Shown here piece by piece: positions 53,400 through 63,500 of a DNA stretch of 64,000 nucleotides; the first letter of the stretch is position 1; every line of letters starts with the position of its first letter. Under the pieces are notes generated by a model. It saw only the letters and a program-made list of their open reading frames with translations, was not told where the DNA came from and ran no database searches. The translations under genes and the position numbers were made by a program. Source of the DNA: Neoakkermansia glycaniphila (GTDB lineage Bacteria > Verrucomicrobiota > Verrucomicrobiia > Verrucomicrobiales > Akkermansiaceae); the NCBI RefSeq assembly GCF_001683795.1, contig NZ_LIGX01000022.1, forward strand, positions 1 through 64,000, written 5' to 3'.

Positions 53400-53428
53400 T
53401 CCATAACAGCTGAAGGCTGCAAACTCAA
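53400..53428 (-). promoter_or_regulatory. Promoter of the LysM/L,D-transpeptidase operon
   Basis: On the minus strand TTGAGT (53423-53428), 17 bases, TATGGA (53400-53405), 9 bases before ATG 53390. Confidence 0.6.
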
Positions 53429-53478
53429 GTTTTTATCGCGTCACAGCCTCGCTTTTTCCATGCCGGGAGATGCGGTGT

Positions 53479-54294
53479 TCACACATGGTCAGGCAGCCGG
53501 AAGAAGCGGCGGGCATTCGCCGTGGTCGCCGCCTCGATTTCCGGCACGGGCAACCCGCGCAACGCGGCAATTTTGTCCGCCACGTAGCGCACGCGCCCCG
53601 GTTCGTTCTGGCTGCCCCTGTATGGTTCGGGCGAGAGGTAGGGGGCGTCCGTTTCCACCATCAGGCGGTCGAGAGGGCACCAGGCGGCGACGTCCTGCAC
53701 CTGCCTGCCGTTCTTGAAGGTGACGATACCCGTGACGGAGATCATCCCGTCCAAACCCGAAAAGATGGTTTCGGCCTGCGCACGGTCGCCGATGAAGCAG
53801 TGGAATACAGGCTTCACGCGGGGAAAGTTGCGGGCAATGGCCACGGCATCGTCGAAACTGGCGGAGCCCTTGCGATCCCGCGTATGGATGGAGATGTTCA
53901 GCCCGAGCGTTTCCGCAATGGCGAAGTGGCGCTCCAGCAAATCGCGCTGCAGGGCATGGTAGCCCGCTTCATCGCATCCTTCGGGCGCAGGATGGAAGTA
54001 ATCCAGCCCCGCTTCGCCGATGGCGGCCAGCGCATGCTTCCCGCCCAGTGCCTGCAGCAGCTCCATATCCTCCGGGGTAGCCAGATGGGCTTCCGTCGGA
54101 TGGATGGCCAGGCAGGCCGAGACGTAATCCGGCATCGCCGCCGCCAGTTCGAGCTGGGTTTCCCAGTCCGGACGGTGCGTGCCGAGGGAGATGCAGTGCG
54201 TCACGCCCAGCTCGCGCGAGCGTTCGGCCAGTTCCTGCATGGATGTTTGTGCGTAATGGTGGGAGGCGAGATGGCAATGGGTATCGATCAGCAT
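53479..54294 (-). CDS. tatD: TatD-family metal-dependent DNase
   Basis: A 271-residue TatD protein. The metal site is formed by IDTHCHL at the N-terminus, GEAGLDYF, HTRD and the later HCFIGD, and the closing METDAPYLSP supplies an Asp. TatD enzymes are 3'-5' exonucleases or deoxyribonucleases that act in DNA repair and turnover; they are not needed for Tat transport. The length is normal. It follows the antiporter gene by 9 bases, so the two are probably co-transcribed. Confidence 0.93.
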   Translation of the reverse strand: MLIDTHCHLASHHYAQTSMQELAERSRELGVTHCISLGTHRPDWETQLELAAAMPDYVSACLAIHPTEAHLATPEDMELLQALGGKHALAAIGEAGLDYFHPAPEGCDEAGYHALQRDLLERHFAIAETLGLNISIHTRDRKGSASFDDAVAIARNFPRVKPVFHCFIGDRAQAETIFSGLDGMISVTGIVTFKNGRQVQDVAAWCPLDRLMVETDAPYLSPEPYRGSQNEPGRVRYVADKIAALRGLPVPEIEAATTANARRFFRLPDHV

Positions 54295-54303
54295 GTCGGA
54301 ATA

Positions 54304-55815
54304 TCAGGATGGTTCTTCTTCCTTGCGGTGGGAAAGGATGCGCCGGGCTGCGTCGAACTGCCGGGGTTCGGCAAGGAACATGAGCCCGTCTCCCCCGAGG
54401 ATGCGCGTGTTGCCTTCGGGCACGACGAAGCCGTCGCCGCGGCGTATGAGGAAAATGCGCGTTTCCTTCGGCAAATGCAAGTCGCGGATCAGACAGTTTT
54501 CCGCCGCTGTGCCCGCTTCGATTTCGTATTCGATCATTTCCCCGGCAATGGTGTTGGTCTGCTCGAACTGGAGCGGGGACCTCCGGCGGACGACGAAGGG
54601 TTTGTCGAGCTTCAGCAGCTTGGCGACGGGCATCAGCGTCGATCCCTGAATCAGTACGGAGGTGATGACGATAAAGAAGACGACGGTGAAGTATTCATGC
54701 GCATTCGGCACGCCGTAGATGGCCGGAAAAGTGGCCAGCACAATGGGGGCGGCTCCGCGCAATCCGACCCACGAGACGAAGGTGCGCTCCCGCCATGTGT
54801 AGCGGCTGCCCAGCATGCACAGATACACGGCTGCCGGGCGGGCGACCAGCATGAGTACGACGGAGAGGACGAGGCCTTCCACCGCGATGCCGGGCAGTTC
54901 CCGAGGGTTGACCAGCAGGCCGAGCATCAGGAACATAGTGACCTGCATCAGCCATGAAATGCCGTCGTTGAAGTGGATGAACCCGTTTTTGTACAGGAAT
55001 TTCCGGTTGCCCATCATCAGGCCGCAGACGTACACGGCCATGAACCCGTTGCCGCCGGCTATCTCGCAGATGCCGTAGCAAAAGAGTACCAGCCCGATTC
55101 CCAGTACGAGGTAGAGGCCATCGTATTCCAGCCCGACGCGGTCGAAGATACGCGCCGCCGCATAACCGATCGCCAGACCGAAGGCGATGCCGAGGCTCAT
55201 GCGCGTCAGGAAGCTGGTCAGCACCGTCCAATAGGAATCGCCGGGATTGCCGATCATTCCGATCATGAAGATCGTCATGAAGGCGGCCATCGGGTCGTTG
55301 CTGCCGGATTCCAGCTCCAGCAGGGGCTTGAGCTGCCCTTTCAGGCTGACTCCGCGCGAACGCAGCACCGCAAACACGGCGGCGGCATCCGTCGAGGAAA
55401 TGATCGCGCCGAGCAGCATGGCGTATTCGAATTGCAGGTCGAAGAAAGCCATGCCCGCCAGAGCGACGACGAGTGCCGTCAGCAACACGCCGAGGCTGGC
55501 AAGGATGCCGCCCGTCACGGTACAGCGCTTGATGCTCTGCCAGTTCGTGCCAAGGCCTCCCGAGAAGAGAATGTAGCACAGGGCGACGGAGCCGAAGAAG
55601 TTGGCTATTCTGTAATTGGTGAAGGAAATGCCGCCCCAGTCGATGAAGGACAGGCGGGCTATACCGTCCGTTCCGGCCAGCATGCCCACAGCCAGAAACA
55701 TCAGCAATACGGGCGTATTCACCCGCGACGAGATCTTGCTCGCGAGAATGCCCAGAATAATGAGGGCGGCACTTCCGAAGAAGTACCATTCCATCGGTAT
55801 GGCATGCGTGTCCAT
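54304..55815 (-). CDS. K+/H+ antiporter of the NhaP2/CvrA type
   Basis: A 503-residue CPA1-type antiporter. About 12 membrane helices fill residues 10-390, with the conserved ISSTDAAAVFAVL (ion-binding Asp pair region) and ELESGSNDPMAAFMT stretches. A TrkA-C domain follows at about 415-490 (IEYEIEAGTAAENCLIRDLH, VVPEGNTRILGGD). The TrkA-C domain is typical of potassium/proton antiporters (NhaP2/CvrA), which export K+ under high internal K+ or alkaline conditions. It is the first gene of a pair with tatD. Confidence 0.92.
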   Translation of the reverse strand: MDTHAIPMEWYFFGSAALIILGILASKISSRVNTPVLLMFLAVGMLAGTDGIARLSFIDWGGISFTNYRIANFFGSVALCYILFSGGLGTNWQSIKRCTVTGGILASLGVLLTALVVALAGMAFFDLQFEYAMLLGAIISSTDAAAVFAVLRSRGVSLKGQLKPLLELESGSNDPMAAFMTIFMIGMIGNPGDSYWTVLTSFLTRMSLGIAFGLAIGYAAARIFDRVGLEYDGLYLVLGIGLVLFCYGICEIAGGNGFMAVYVCGLMMGNRKFLYKNGFIHFNDGISWLMQVTMFLMLGLLVNPRELPGIAVEGLVLSVVLMLVARPAAVYLCMLGSRYTWRERTFVSWVGLRGAAPIVLATFPAIYGVPNAHEYFTVVFFIVITSVLIQGSTLMPVAKLLKLDKPFVVRRRSPLQFEQTNTIAGEMIEYEIEAGTAAENCLIRDLHLPKETRIFLIRRGDGFVVPEGNTRILGGDGLMFLAEPRQFDAARRILSHRKEEEPS

Positions 55816-55913
55816 CGGTGTTTTCGGGAGATGCGAAAGGAGAACCGGAAGAAGGGCCGCCCGAGCGGTTCGCCTTCCTCCGATTCTCCCGGCTTATTCG
55901 TTCAATGTCGGAA

Positions 55914-58100
55914 TCAGGCTTTCTTCTCGTCCGGCATCTTGCCGTTGGTGAAGTATTCCTCGATTTCTTCAAGCGTACGTCCCTTGGTTTCCGGGAGGAA
56001 GAACGCCGCCGTGATGAAGTAGATGACGGTGAAACCGGCCAGCGTGTAGAACACGCCGGAGTAGCCCCATGCGCTGACCCACGGCAGGAAGGTGCCCGCG
56101 ATGACGGTCGAGACGCCTTGGTTGATCAGCAGTGCGATGGCCATGCCGTTGGAACGGATGCGGGTGGGCATCAGTTCGGAGAGGGCAAGCCAGACGCAGA
56201 CGCCCGGACCCACGGCGTAGAAGGCGATGAACACGACGAAGAAGAGAGTGACCAGCCAACCGGTCGTGGCGCTGGGCTTCTGGCCCAGTTCAGCCTTCAC
56301 GACTTCGACGGTCTTCAGATCGCCGGGTTTGGCCGTTTGCTTCTTGCCCCACATATCGTCCCACCACTTGCCGAAGCTGCTCGGTTCAAGCACAATGCCG
56401 GGAGTCACGCTGACGCCTTGGAAAGGAGCGGCGGCGATTTCTTCCGTTTTCTCCACATCGCCCTGCTTGTAGCTGACGGCGAGTGTCGGATGCTGACCGG
56501 CCTTGGCCGTATCGTTCGTTTCGGCGAGCTTCTGGGCGGCCTTCTTGTCGGTCGCCAGCTTCATTTCCATCAGGAAGTCCACATCGTTGAGGGTGACCTT
56601 GACACCGCCGTCCTTGACTTTCTTGGACAGTTGCTCCGTCACATCCACTTCCGTGCCTTCGACGGTTTTCCATGTCGCCTTGTTGATGGCAAGATCCTGC
56701 TTGTCCTTGGCATAGACGGCAAAGACGGGGTTGTGCTGGGTCTTCTTCGCATCGGCATATTTCTGTTCGCCGAAGAATTCGCCCACGGTCAGCAGGGATT
56801 CACCGTCTTCCTTGTACTTGTAGGTCACGATGAGCTGCGTGCCGGGCGTAATCGAATCAAGACCGAGCTTCTTCTGGACGTCCGTGTCCGCCAGATCGAC
56901 ATTGAGTTTGGAGGCGTCATCCTTCAACATGGCCTGCACCTGTGCGGTCACGTCCTTGCGTTCCTTCTCGACGGTGAGGAACAGCGTAGCGGCACCGGCA
57001 AGACCGACGATCACGCCGGAAGTACCGAGCTTGAGCAGGAACTTGCGCCCCTTCTTGTCCACCAAAGCGACGGCCACGACGGTCATCACGCAGTTGGCGA
57101 TCTTCAGGGAAAGGTCGGCCCAGTTGCCGTAGGTACCTTCAAGACCGGCCTGCTGGAAGACCTTCACGGAGTAGTTCAACACGGAGTTGATACCCGTGGC
57201 CTGGTTGCACGCGAGAATGACGACGGCAAGAATGAAGGGGATCACGTACTTGCGCTGCAGGATGCTGTCGCCGCCCTTCTTGGCAGCCTGCTTGGCTGCC
57301 TTTTTGGCTTCGGCCTGCCTGCGTTCTTCTTCTTCCGTCTCTTCCATTTCTTTCAAAATGGCCTGAGCGTTTTCTTCGCCGTTGTTGCGGGCGAGGGAAG
57401 CCAGAGCTTCATCCTTGCGGCCTCGGCGGAAGAGCCAGCGGGGAGATTCGGAAAGGCGGAATGCGCCGAAGAAGAGAATGATGCCCGGAACCATGGACAC
57501 CCAGAAAATCACCTGCCACGCATGGGCCTTGGTGCTTGTCACGATTTCCTTCGTGGCTTCCGGATCGGCAACGACGCTATCCACATGCTGCGCCGTGAAG
57601 AGGCCGATCAGAGCCGCGAAAACGAGGCCGACCGTCAGCAGGAACTGGAACATGCCGGTACCCTTGCCGCGGGCGTCCGCACCGAGACATTCCGCCAGAT
57701 AGAGGGGAACGACGACGCCGACAAGGCCCGCGCTCGCACCCTGCAGGATGCGGCCGCCCATCAGCATCGAGAAACTGCCGTCGGAAAGGCAGATGACGGG
57801 AATGCTCAAGGTGAAGAGCAAGGCCGACAGGATGATGACCGGCTTGCGGCCGAAGATATCGGAAAGCACCCCGGCGAAGAGCGAGGAAAGCACGCTGCCG
57901 AAAAGAACGGCGGCCACCACCTGCGAGAGCTGGGATTCCGTGTAGGAGGAGGTATCCTGAATGTAGGGGAGTGCCGCGGCGATGATGCCGACGTCCACCC
58001 CGTAGAGGAGACCGCCCAGACCCGCCATGATGAGAAGATAGCGGGCATAACTTTTCACTGAAGCCGGGAGTGCGGCTTTCATAGGAGCATCGTTACTCAT
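55914..58100 (-). CDS. MFS sugar porter with a large periplasmic insertion
   Basis: A 728-residue member of the sugar porter family, about 250 residues longer than usual. Helices 1-9 occupy residues 20-377 and have the GRKPVI (motif A) and GRILQGASAGLVGVVVPLYL features. Helix 7 carries CNQATGINSVLNY, the sugar-site signature. Residues about 378-612 are an extra domain rich in Lys, Asp and Thr, inserted between helices 9 and 10, so it lies in the periplasm. Helices 10-12 and the PETKGRTLEEIEEYF tail then follow. The substrate is probably a monosaccharide. A leaderless-type promoter supports the ATG at 58100. Confidence 0.9.
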   Translation of the reverse strand: MSNDAPMKAALPASVKSYARYLLIMAGLGGLLYGVDVGIIAAALPYIQDTSSYTESQLSQVVAAVLFGSVLSSLFAGVLSDIFGRKPVIILSALLFTLSIPVICLSDGSFSMLMGGRILQGASAGLVGVVVPLYLAECLGADARGKGTGMFQFLLTVGLVFAALIGLFTAQHVDSVVADPEATKEIVTSTKAHAWQVIFWVSMVPGIILFFGAFRLSESPRWLFRRGRKDEALASLARNNGEENAQAILKEMEETEEEERRQAEAKKAAKQAAKKGGDSILQRKYVIPFILAVVILACNQATGINSVLNYSVKVFQQAGLEGTYGNWADLSLKIANCVMTVVAVALVDKKGRKFLLKLGTSGVIVGLAGAATLFLTVEKERKDVTAQVQAMLKDDASKLNVDLADTDVQKKLGLDSITPGTQLIVTYKYKEDGESLLTVGEFFGEQKYADAKKTQHNPVFAVYAKDKQDLAINKATWKTVEGTEVDVTEQLSKKVKDGGVKVTLNDVDFLMEMKLATDKKAAQKLAETNDTAKAGQHPTLAVSYKQGDVEKTEEIAAAPFQGVSVTPGIVLEPSSFGKWWDDMWGKKQTAKPGDLKTVEVVKAELGQKPSATTGWLVTLFFVVFIAFYAVGPGVCVWLALSELMPTRIRSNGMAIALLINQGVSTVIAGTFLPWVSAWGYSGVFYTLAGFTVIYFITAAFFLPETKGRTLEEIEEYFTNGKMPDEKKA

Positions 58101-58109
58101 AACGGTGCC

Positions 58110-58138
58110 ATGTTACCCGTTTTCACGGGGCTCTGCAA
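58110..58138 (-). promoter_or_regulatory. Promoter of the sugar porter gene
   Basis: On the minus strand TTGCAG (58133-58138), 17 bases, TAACAT (58110-58115), 9 bases before the ATG. Confidence 0.65.
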
Positions 58139-58208
58139 CCACAAATTTCACGCTTCCCCTTACCAAACCTCTGCATACATGAGGCTTGGAGGTGTTTTTC
58201 ACACCCTT

Positions 58209-58251
58209 GCCGCCCTGCTTCCACGAGTGGAAACGGGCAAGAGAGGGCGGC
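58209..58251 (-). terminator. Possible nested hairpin after the ispE operon
   Basis: An 8-bp GC stem (58209-58216 with 58244-58251) encloses a 6-bp stem (58219-58224 with 58227-58232). It lies just past the stop of the siroheme-decarboxylase-like gene on the minus strand. No strong T run follows, so its role as terminator is uncertain. Confidence 0.35.
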
Positions 58252-58256
58252 GATTC

Positions 58257-59363
58257 CTATTCGGCGGACATGCGTGCCATCCACGCGGCGTAAACGTCCG
58301 GCGAGATTTCGGAAGGCTTGATTTCGGAGCGTTCACCCCAGAAAACGGCCGTATGCAGCACGGGGATGCCGCAGGCTTCGAGATGCTCATCAATAGCGGC
58401 CTTGTGGGCCAGCACAGCATCCCGCTCCAGCCCGTGCACGACACCCATGATCTGCGCGCCGCCGAAGGCCTCGCCGCCCGTGCGCCAGTAGCAATGGGTC
58501 ATGCAGTGGTGGCGGCCGCATTCCGCACCCGCGCGCACTTCCATGCCCTCCGGCACCGTCCAGTGGAACAGGCCGTTGTGATGCGTCACGGGACCGTCCG
58601 CACTGCGCGTGCGCACATGTTCGAGGAATGTGGCGAAGCGCCCGATCACCTTGCGTTCGTTCAGGCTTTCGGCGATGGAGCAATATTCATCGCAACTCAG
58701 GCCGATGGAAGCCGCACGCACGGTCCACGGATCGGGCACGATTTCTTCCGGGGCCAGCTGCTCCTTCAACGTCAGCAGCACGCGCCATTCGAGCGGAGAA
58801 AGGCTCACCTTCGCCGTCGTCTGCATCGGCGCGGGTTCCGGTTTCCGGTCGCCGGGCTTCAGGCCGCGGCGGCGGATGTGGCCCACGCCCAGCGTGAACA
58901 CGCCCTTGGCGGGCAGCAGCACGTAATGCTCCGCTCCGATGTGCCTGCCGAGAAGATCGCAATGCCCTTCGAGCGTATTGGAACCGATCGGCACTTTCAG
59001 CGTCGTCCAAAGCCGGTAATCGGCTCCCGGCAGAGAGGGATCCGCATTCCGCAGGACGACATGGCCGGTAAAGGGATCGTTTACCTTCAGCCACTCGTAG
59101 GCGGCCTGCAATTTTTCTTCCGGCAGTTTCCAGGCGACGAGCGCGCCGTCCGCCAGCTTGGTAGCCAGCAGAGTCTGCCGCACGCGGCGGACGACTCCCG
59201 CCTCCAGCATGGCCCGCAGGCGCTGCATCACCGTTTCGGCATCCAGCCCGCAACGCTCGGCAATGGCATGGAACGGCAGCCGGTGAAAACCTTCGACACG
59301 GTCTTCCGCCACGGCAAGAATCTGCGTATTGACGGGATCGTTGGGGGAGGTCGGTATTTGCAT
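58257..59363 (-). CDS. Siroheme decarboxylase-like protein, AhbA-AhbB-type fusion
   Basis: A 368-residue protein made of two Lrp/AsnC-like halves. The N-terminal half (1-190) has an HTH-like region (IAERCGLDAETVMQRLRAML) and VVRRVRQTLLATKLADGALVAW, in the style of siroheme decarboxylase subunits. The C-terminal half (from about 190) repeats this as LSPLEWRVLLTLKEQLAPEE and then has HCYWRTGGEAFGGAQIMGVV and HGLERD, which fits the conserved SHCYxRP...MxHG pattern of AhbA/AhbB. Those proteins decarboxylate siroheme on the way to heme or heme d1. A plain Lrp-type regulator is the alternative. It follows ispE by only 3 bases. Confidence 0.65.
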   Translation of the reverse strand: MQIPTSPNDPVNTQILAVAEDRVEGFHRLPFHAIAERCGLDAETVMQRLRAMLEAGVVRRVRQTLLATKLADGALVAWKLPEEKLQAAYEWLKVNDPFTGHVVLRNADPSLPGADYRLWTTLKVPIGSNTLEGHCDLLGRHIGAEHYVLLPAKGVFTLGVGHIRRRGLKPGDRKPEPAPMQTTAKVSLSPLEWRVLLTLKEQLAPEEIVPDPWTVRAASIGLSCDEYCSIAESLNERKVIGRFATFLEHVRTRSADGPVTHHNGLFHWTVPEGMEVRAGAECGRHHCMTHCYWRTGGEAFGGAQIMGVVHGLERDAVLAHKAAIDEHLEACGIPVLHTAVFWGERSEIKPSEISPDVYAAWMARMSAE

Positions 59364-59366
59364 GGA

Positions 59367-60206
59367 TTACTGGGGGTTGACGATGCCGGTCCAGACAAAC
59401 AGGGTGGGGTCCAATTCCGCCACAGCCTTCTGGGCGATGGCCTGTGCCTCATCGGGAGAGCCCGTGAGCGCAAACATGGAGGAGCCCGAGCCGGACATCA
59501 GCGCGCCTTTCACGCCATCCTGCCGCAGCAGCCATTGCTTCATCATGCCGAGGAAGGGGTATTTTTCAAAGGCGGGCCGTTCCAGATCGTTCACGAGAAT
59601 CACGCCGTCCGCATTCTGTTCCGCGTAGGAAAATCCTTCCACGGGGCGGGAGTCCGCCCAGCGCCTGTAAGCATCCGGCGTCGCGATGCCGAACGAGGGT
59701 TTGAGTACGACGATGGGACTCGTCCACCCGGCGAGAGCCTCCAGCGGTTCGACCTGTTCGCCGCGTCCCGTGCAGCGAGAAACTGCGGGATGCAGAAAGA
59801 AGGATGTATCCGAACCGAGTTCCGCAGCGAGCGCCGCCATCTTTTCCGAGGAATACCCGGTGCCGATGATTTCATTCAGGGCCAGCAGCGTCTGCACGGC
59901 ATCGCTGCTGCCGCCGCCCAACCCGGCGCCCGCAGGAATGCGCTTGACGAGGTTGATTTTTTGCTTGGCCTTTTTGCCGTACTCGCGCTCGAAGAGGCGC
60001 ACGGCTTTCATGACAAGATTGCTTTCGTCCGTCGGCACGCCCGGAGCATCGCACAGCAGCGTCGTGGTGCGGGAATTGGCGAAATGGATTTCATCCGCCA
60101 GATCCAGAGGAGCCATGACGGTATCGATTTCATGGAAGCCGTCTTCCCGCTTGCCGAGGATGCGCAGCGAGAGGTTGATCTTGGCCGGAGCGGTCACAGT
60201 CATCAT
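59367..60206 (-). CDS. ispE: 4-diphosphocytidyl-2-C-methyl-D-erythritol kinase
   Basis: A 279-residue GHMP kinase of the MEP isoprenoid pathway, which phosphorylates CDP-ME. It shows APAKINLSLRILGKREDGFHE at the N-terminus, the ATP-binding PAGAGLGGGSSDAVQTL motif (about residues 94-110), LGSDTSFFL and the C-terminal MSGSGSSMFAL. The length is normal. The ATG pair at 60206/60203 is close to the -10, so the mRNA may be leaderless. It is the first gene of a pair with the siroheme decarboxylase-like gene. Confidence 0.95.
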   Translation of the reverse strand: MMTVTAPAKINLSLRILGKREDGFHEIDTVMAPLDLADEIHFANSRTTTLLCDAPGVPTDESNLVMKAVRLFEREYGKKAKQKINLVKRIPAGAGLGGGSSDAVQTLLALNEIIGTGYSSEKMAALAAELGSDTSFFLHPAVSRCTGRGEQVEPLEALAGWTSPIVVLKPSFGIATPDAYRRWADSRPVEGFSYAEQNADGVILVNDLERPAFEKYPFLGMMKQWLLRQDGVKGALMSGSGSSMFALTGSPDEAQAIAQKAVAELDPTLFVWTGIVNPQ

Positions 60207-60212
60207 ACCCCC

Positions 60213-60241
60213 ACCTTACCCGAACCCCGGCCGTTTGGCAA
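60213..60241 (-). promoter_or_regulatory. Promoter of ispE (leaderless layout)
   Basis: On the minus strand TTGCCA (60236-60241), 17 bases, TAAGGT (60213-60218), 6 bases before ATG 60206. Confidence 0.6.
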
Positions 60242-60561
60242 TTCCATATTGTGCCCGGCAGAAGGAGCAAAAAACGGAAAACGCGCGGACAACAGGCCGA
60301 AAAACAATTCGGCCGGATACCTGCAGAGTCATACAAAACTCGTATTTCATTATTTGATCATCAATGAACTATTCTATTTTTCAAAATCGCGGAAATTACA
60401 TAAATAAATCACAATATACTTATATTGAATACTATACAAAACCTGTCATTTCGTTCAAAATTTTTCGCGCTTTCCCTTGACAAAAAACGTACAACATAGT
60501 AAAGCAACCGCGCTCCTCCTTGTAAACATATCAAAAATTATATCTCAATGATGTTGCTCTT
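60242..60561. other. AT-rich gap before the autotransporter-repeat gene
   Basis: About 320 bases without a gene. It contains a perfect TTGACA at 60477-60482, but no -10 at the right distance was convincing. It must hold the promoter of the large plus-strand gene. A 16-codon frame starting at 60548 overlaps that gene's start in another frame and is probably chance. Confidence 0.4.
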
Positions 60562-63500
60562 ATGTTTCACTGCTTGCGGTACCACCGCTATCTGATCGCG
60601 TTATGTTTTGCTTCCGCTCCGCAAATCATGGCTCAGGACGGCTCTATCCGCCCTCTTGAATCGGAAACGGAAAACAGGGATTATTCTCTCTCCCTCTCTT
60701 CGGCAAGAACAGGCAACCCGGCCGAGTTCCAAACGGAGACCTATGCCGACACGGCGGCATCCGACCCGCTCGGATACGGATACTACTTGTGGACGGGCAA
60801 AGGCTCCAGCTCGAATGTGCTGGACAAGAACAACTGGACGTATGATTCCGGCACTCCGGATCCTTCCAACAAAGCGACATGGGGCTCTTCCCAGACGCCG
60901 ACATTCCTGGTTCTCGATCCGAACCTGATGTCGACCTTCCCCAATGGGCTGCTGCAGAATGCCCAGATGAGCATCAACTTCACTCCGTTGACCCTCAGCG
61001 GCATCATTGTCAAAGCCCGCACCGACGGCAAAAGCGATAAATTCGCCATCACTAACGTAGCCGGAGTCGGAGAAACCAGCGGCAACCTCGTCCGCTACCT
61101 GAACCTCGTGGGCGTCAACGGAGCGGACGTCACGTTCCAGATGGACGGCAGCCTTGAACTCGGCAACGCCACCAATCCCTTCACCGGGGTCAACGTCGAT
61201 TCGAACTGGAACATCAACTTTGCGGACGGCAAATACCTCAACGTCTACGGCAGCATGCGCAGCATGGCGGGTACGCGCATCTCCCTGACCGGAAAAGGCA
61301 CACTGAACCTGTTCAACGCCAACCGTGAACTGAACGCGGAATGGCATCTGGCGGACGGCGCCTCCATCGTGTTCAACCGCAATGCCGACATTTCCATCAA
61401 CAGTACCAACTTCCTCGGCACGGGCGACATCCATGTCACCTCCGGAGTAGGCACGCTGCAGATTGCCGGCGACAACGGCGCGCTTTTCAGCAACAACGTC
61501 ATCATCGAACAGGGAGCTACCTTCCACCTGATGGAAGGCATTCGCGATACGACGACCGTGGACTTGATCGTGTACAGCAACATGACGGGCAAAATCTCCG
61601 GCTCCGGCAACATGAGCTTCGAACGCCAAAATTCCGGCAAGAATTACTGCAACGAGTCATGGGTATTTACGGGCGACAATTCCGGATTCACCGGCAACTG
61701 GCTCACCGACCGCGACATCAACTCCTACAATGACCGCGACAAGCGGTACGGCATCATTCCGCTGATGTTCGGCGACGGACAGACCCTGAAAGGAACAAAC
61801 GAATCCATCGCCGGCACGGGCGCCATCATCGGCACTTCCGCCAACAATCGCGGCGGTTCGCTGGTAGGCATCAACTATTCAAACGACGTTACGCTGATCA
61901 ACAGCCTTCAGGGAGAGCTGCGCCTGCACCACCTGACCGATTCCACGCTGACTCTGACAGGCAACAATTCCCATATCTACGGCACCTACGTCGAAGCCGG
62001 GGGTACGTTGCGGGTCTACGACGTTTCCGCTCTGGGCGATGCCAATACCTACACAAAATCGGGCGTCAATAACCGCGGCGGCGCAGTCGTCGCGCTCAAT
62101 AACGGTTCGACCTTCGAATATGCCGGCGACAGCAATGCCAATGCCATCACCAACGGCCTGTTCAATACGGAAGGTACATGGGGCATCAATATTGCCAAGG
62201 AAACCACCGTTCTCACTTGGGATATTTCCCAGAAAGCCGTCTATAAGGATGCATTCAACGCGCAATCGGCCAGGCGCGAAGGGAACTTCACCAAATCCGG
62301 CGCGGGCACGCTGAAAATTACAGGAGCCTCTTCCGCATGGGATGGCCAGGGCAAACTGTTCACTTCCTCGACAAAGGCAGGCACCTTGTTCCTGAACGAA
62401 GGCACGCTTGAAATCGGCGACAATGCTTCGCTCGGCAACGTCGGCAAAATCGTCATGGGCGGCGCTACCCTGAAGCAGTCCGGCGGCAATCAGGTCTTCA
62501 CACTGGGCAGCGGAGTGACTCTGACGACGGACAAGGCTATCCGCTATGCCATGAACAACACCATCGACGGCGGACTCAAGGTCTCGGGAGGGATCATGGA
62601 ATTCGTGATGAGTCCGAAAGACATCTTCGGCACGCCGGGACTGCCCGCCTATTCCTTCCTGAACAGCTACAACGTCACAGGCAACTTCGATCTCAGCTCG
62701 ACCGGCACCTTCAGCTTCGTCCTCGACGGAGGCATGGCGTTCGACAAGGAAGGCTACTACCTGATGTTCACGGCGGCCAATGACATGTCCTCGATGGACT
62801 GGAGCCGCTTCAAGCTCTCCGGCGTAGAAACAGGTGAAAACTCCCGGCAAAAATACGCCATTTATACGGGCGGCACGGTCATCTCGGCTGAAGAAACGGT
62901 AGCCGGCACCTCCAACGAAGTTTACCTCCAGGCCACGCCTGACCTCGTGGACCTTCGCTGGAACCGTGCTGACGGCGGCACATGGATGGCAGGCAAGGAC
63001 ATCAGCGCACAGTCCGACTGGCACCTGCCGAATTACGACGATTCCCGCTTCTTCCAATCGGACCGGGTCATCTTCGGCGACACCATCATGGTGGACGGCA
63101 AAGCAGTCACCCTGACGGGCGAACAGACCATCACGCTCGGAGGAGATGTACGGCCCTCGCGCATCACTGTCGAAGGCAATGCCGATTATGTCATCACCTC
63201 GCAGGAAGGAGCCTCCTATGGTATCGGCGGCCAAGCCGCCCTGTACAAGACCGGATCCGGCCAGCTGGACATCCGGACTTCCAACACCTATTCCGGAGGC
63301 ACCATCGTCTCGGAAGGCGCTGTTCGCGGCATTGCAGCCAATTCTTTCGGTTCGGGACTGATCACCATCAACAATACGGGGCAGGTATTCACCTTCGCCG
63401 AGAATGCTCTGGGTTCCTGCGATATCAAGATCGAAGGCGGCCAGCTCCTGCTCTACAGCACCAACAGGAATCAAGGGGACGTCACCATGAACGGCGGCAC

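Noticed and set aside
60477..60482. Perfect TTGACA before the autotransporter-repeat gene as a promoter
   Set aside because: No -10-like hexamer lies 16-18 bases downstream; CATAGT is only 12 bases away.
60548..60595. 16-codon frame (MMLLLCFTACGTTAI) before the autotransporter-repeat gene
   Set aside because: Looks like a lipoprotein signal by chance; it overlaps the true signal peptide in another frame and ends at once.
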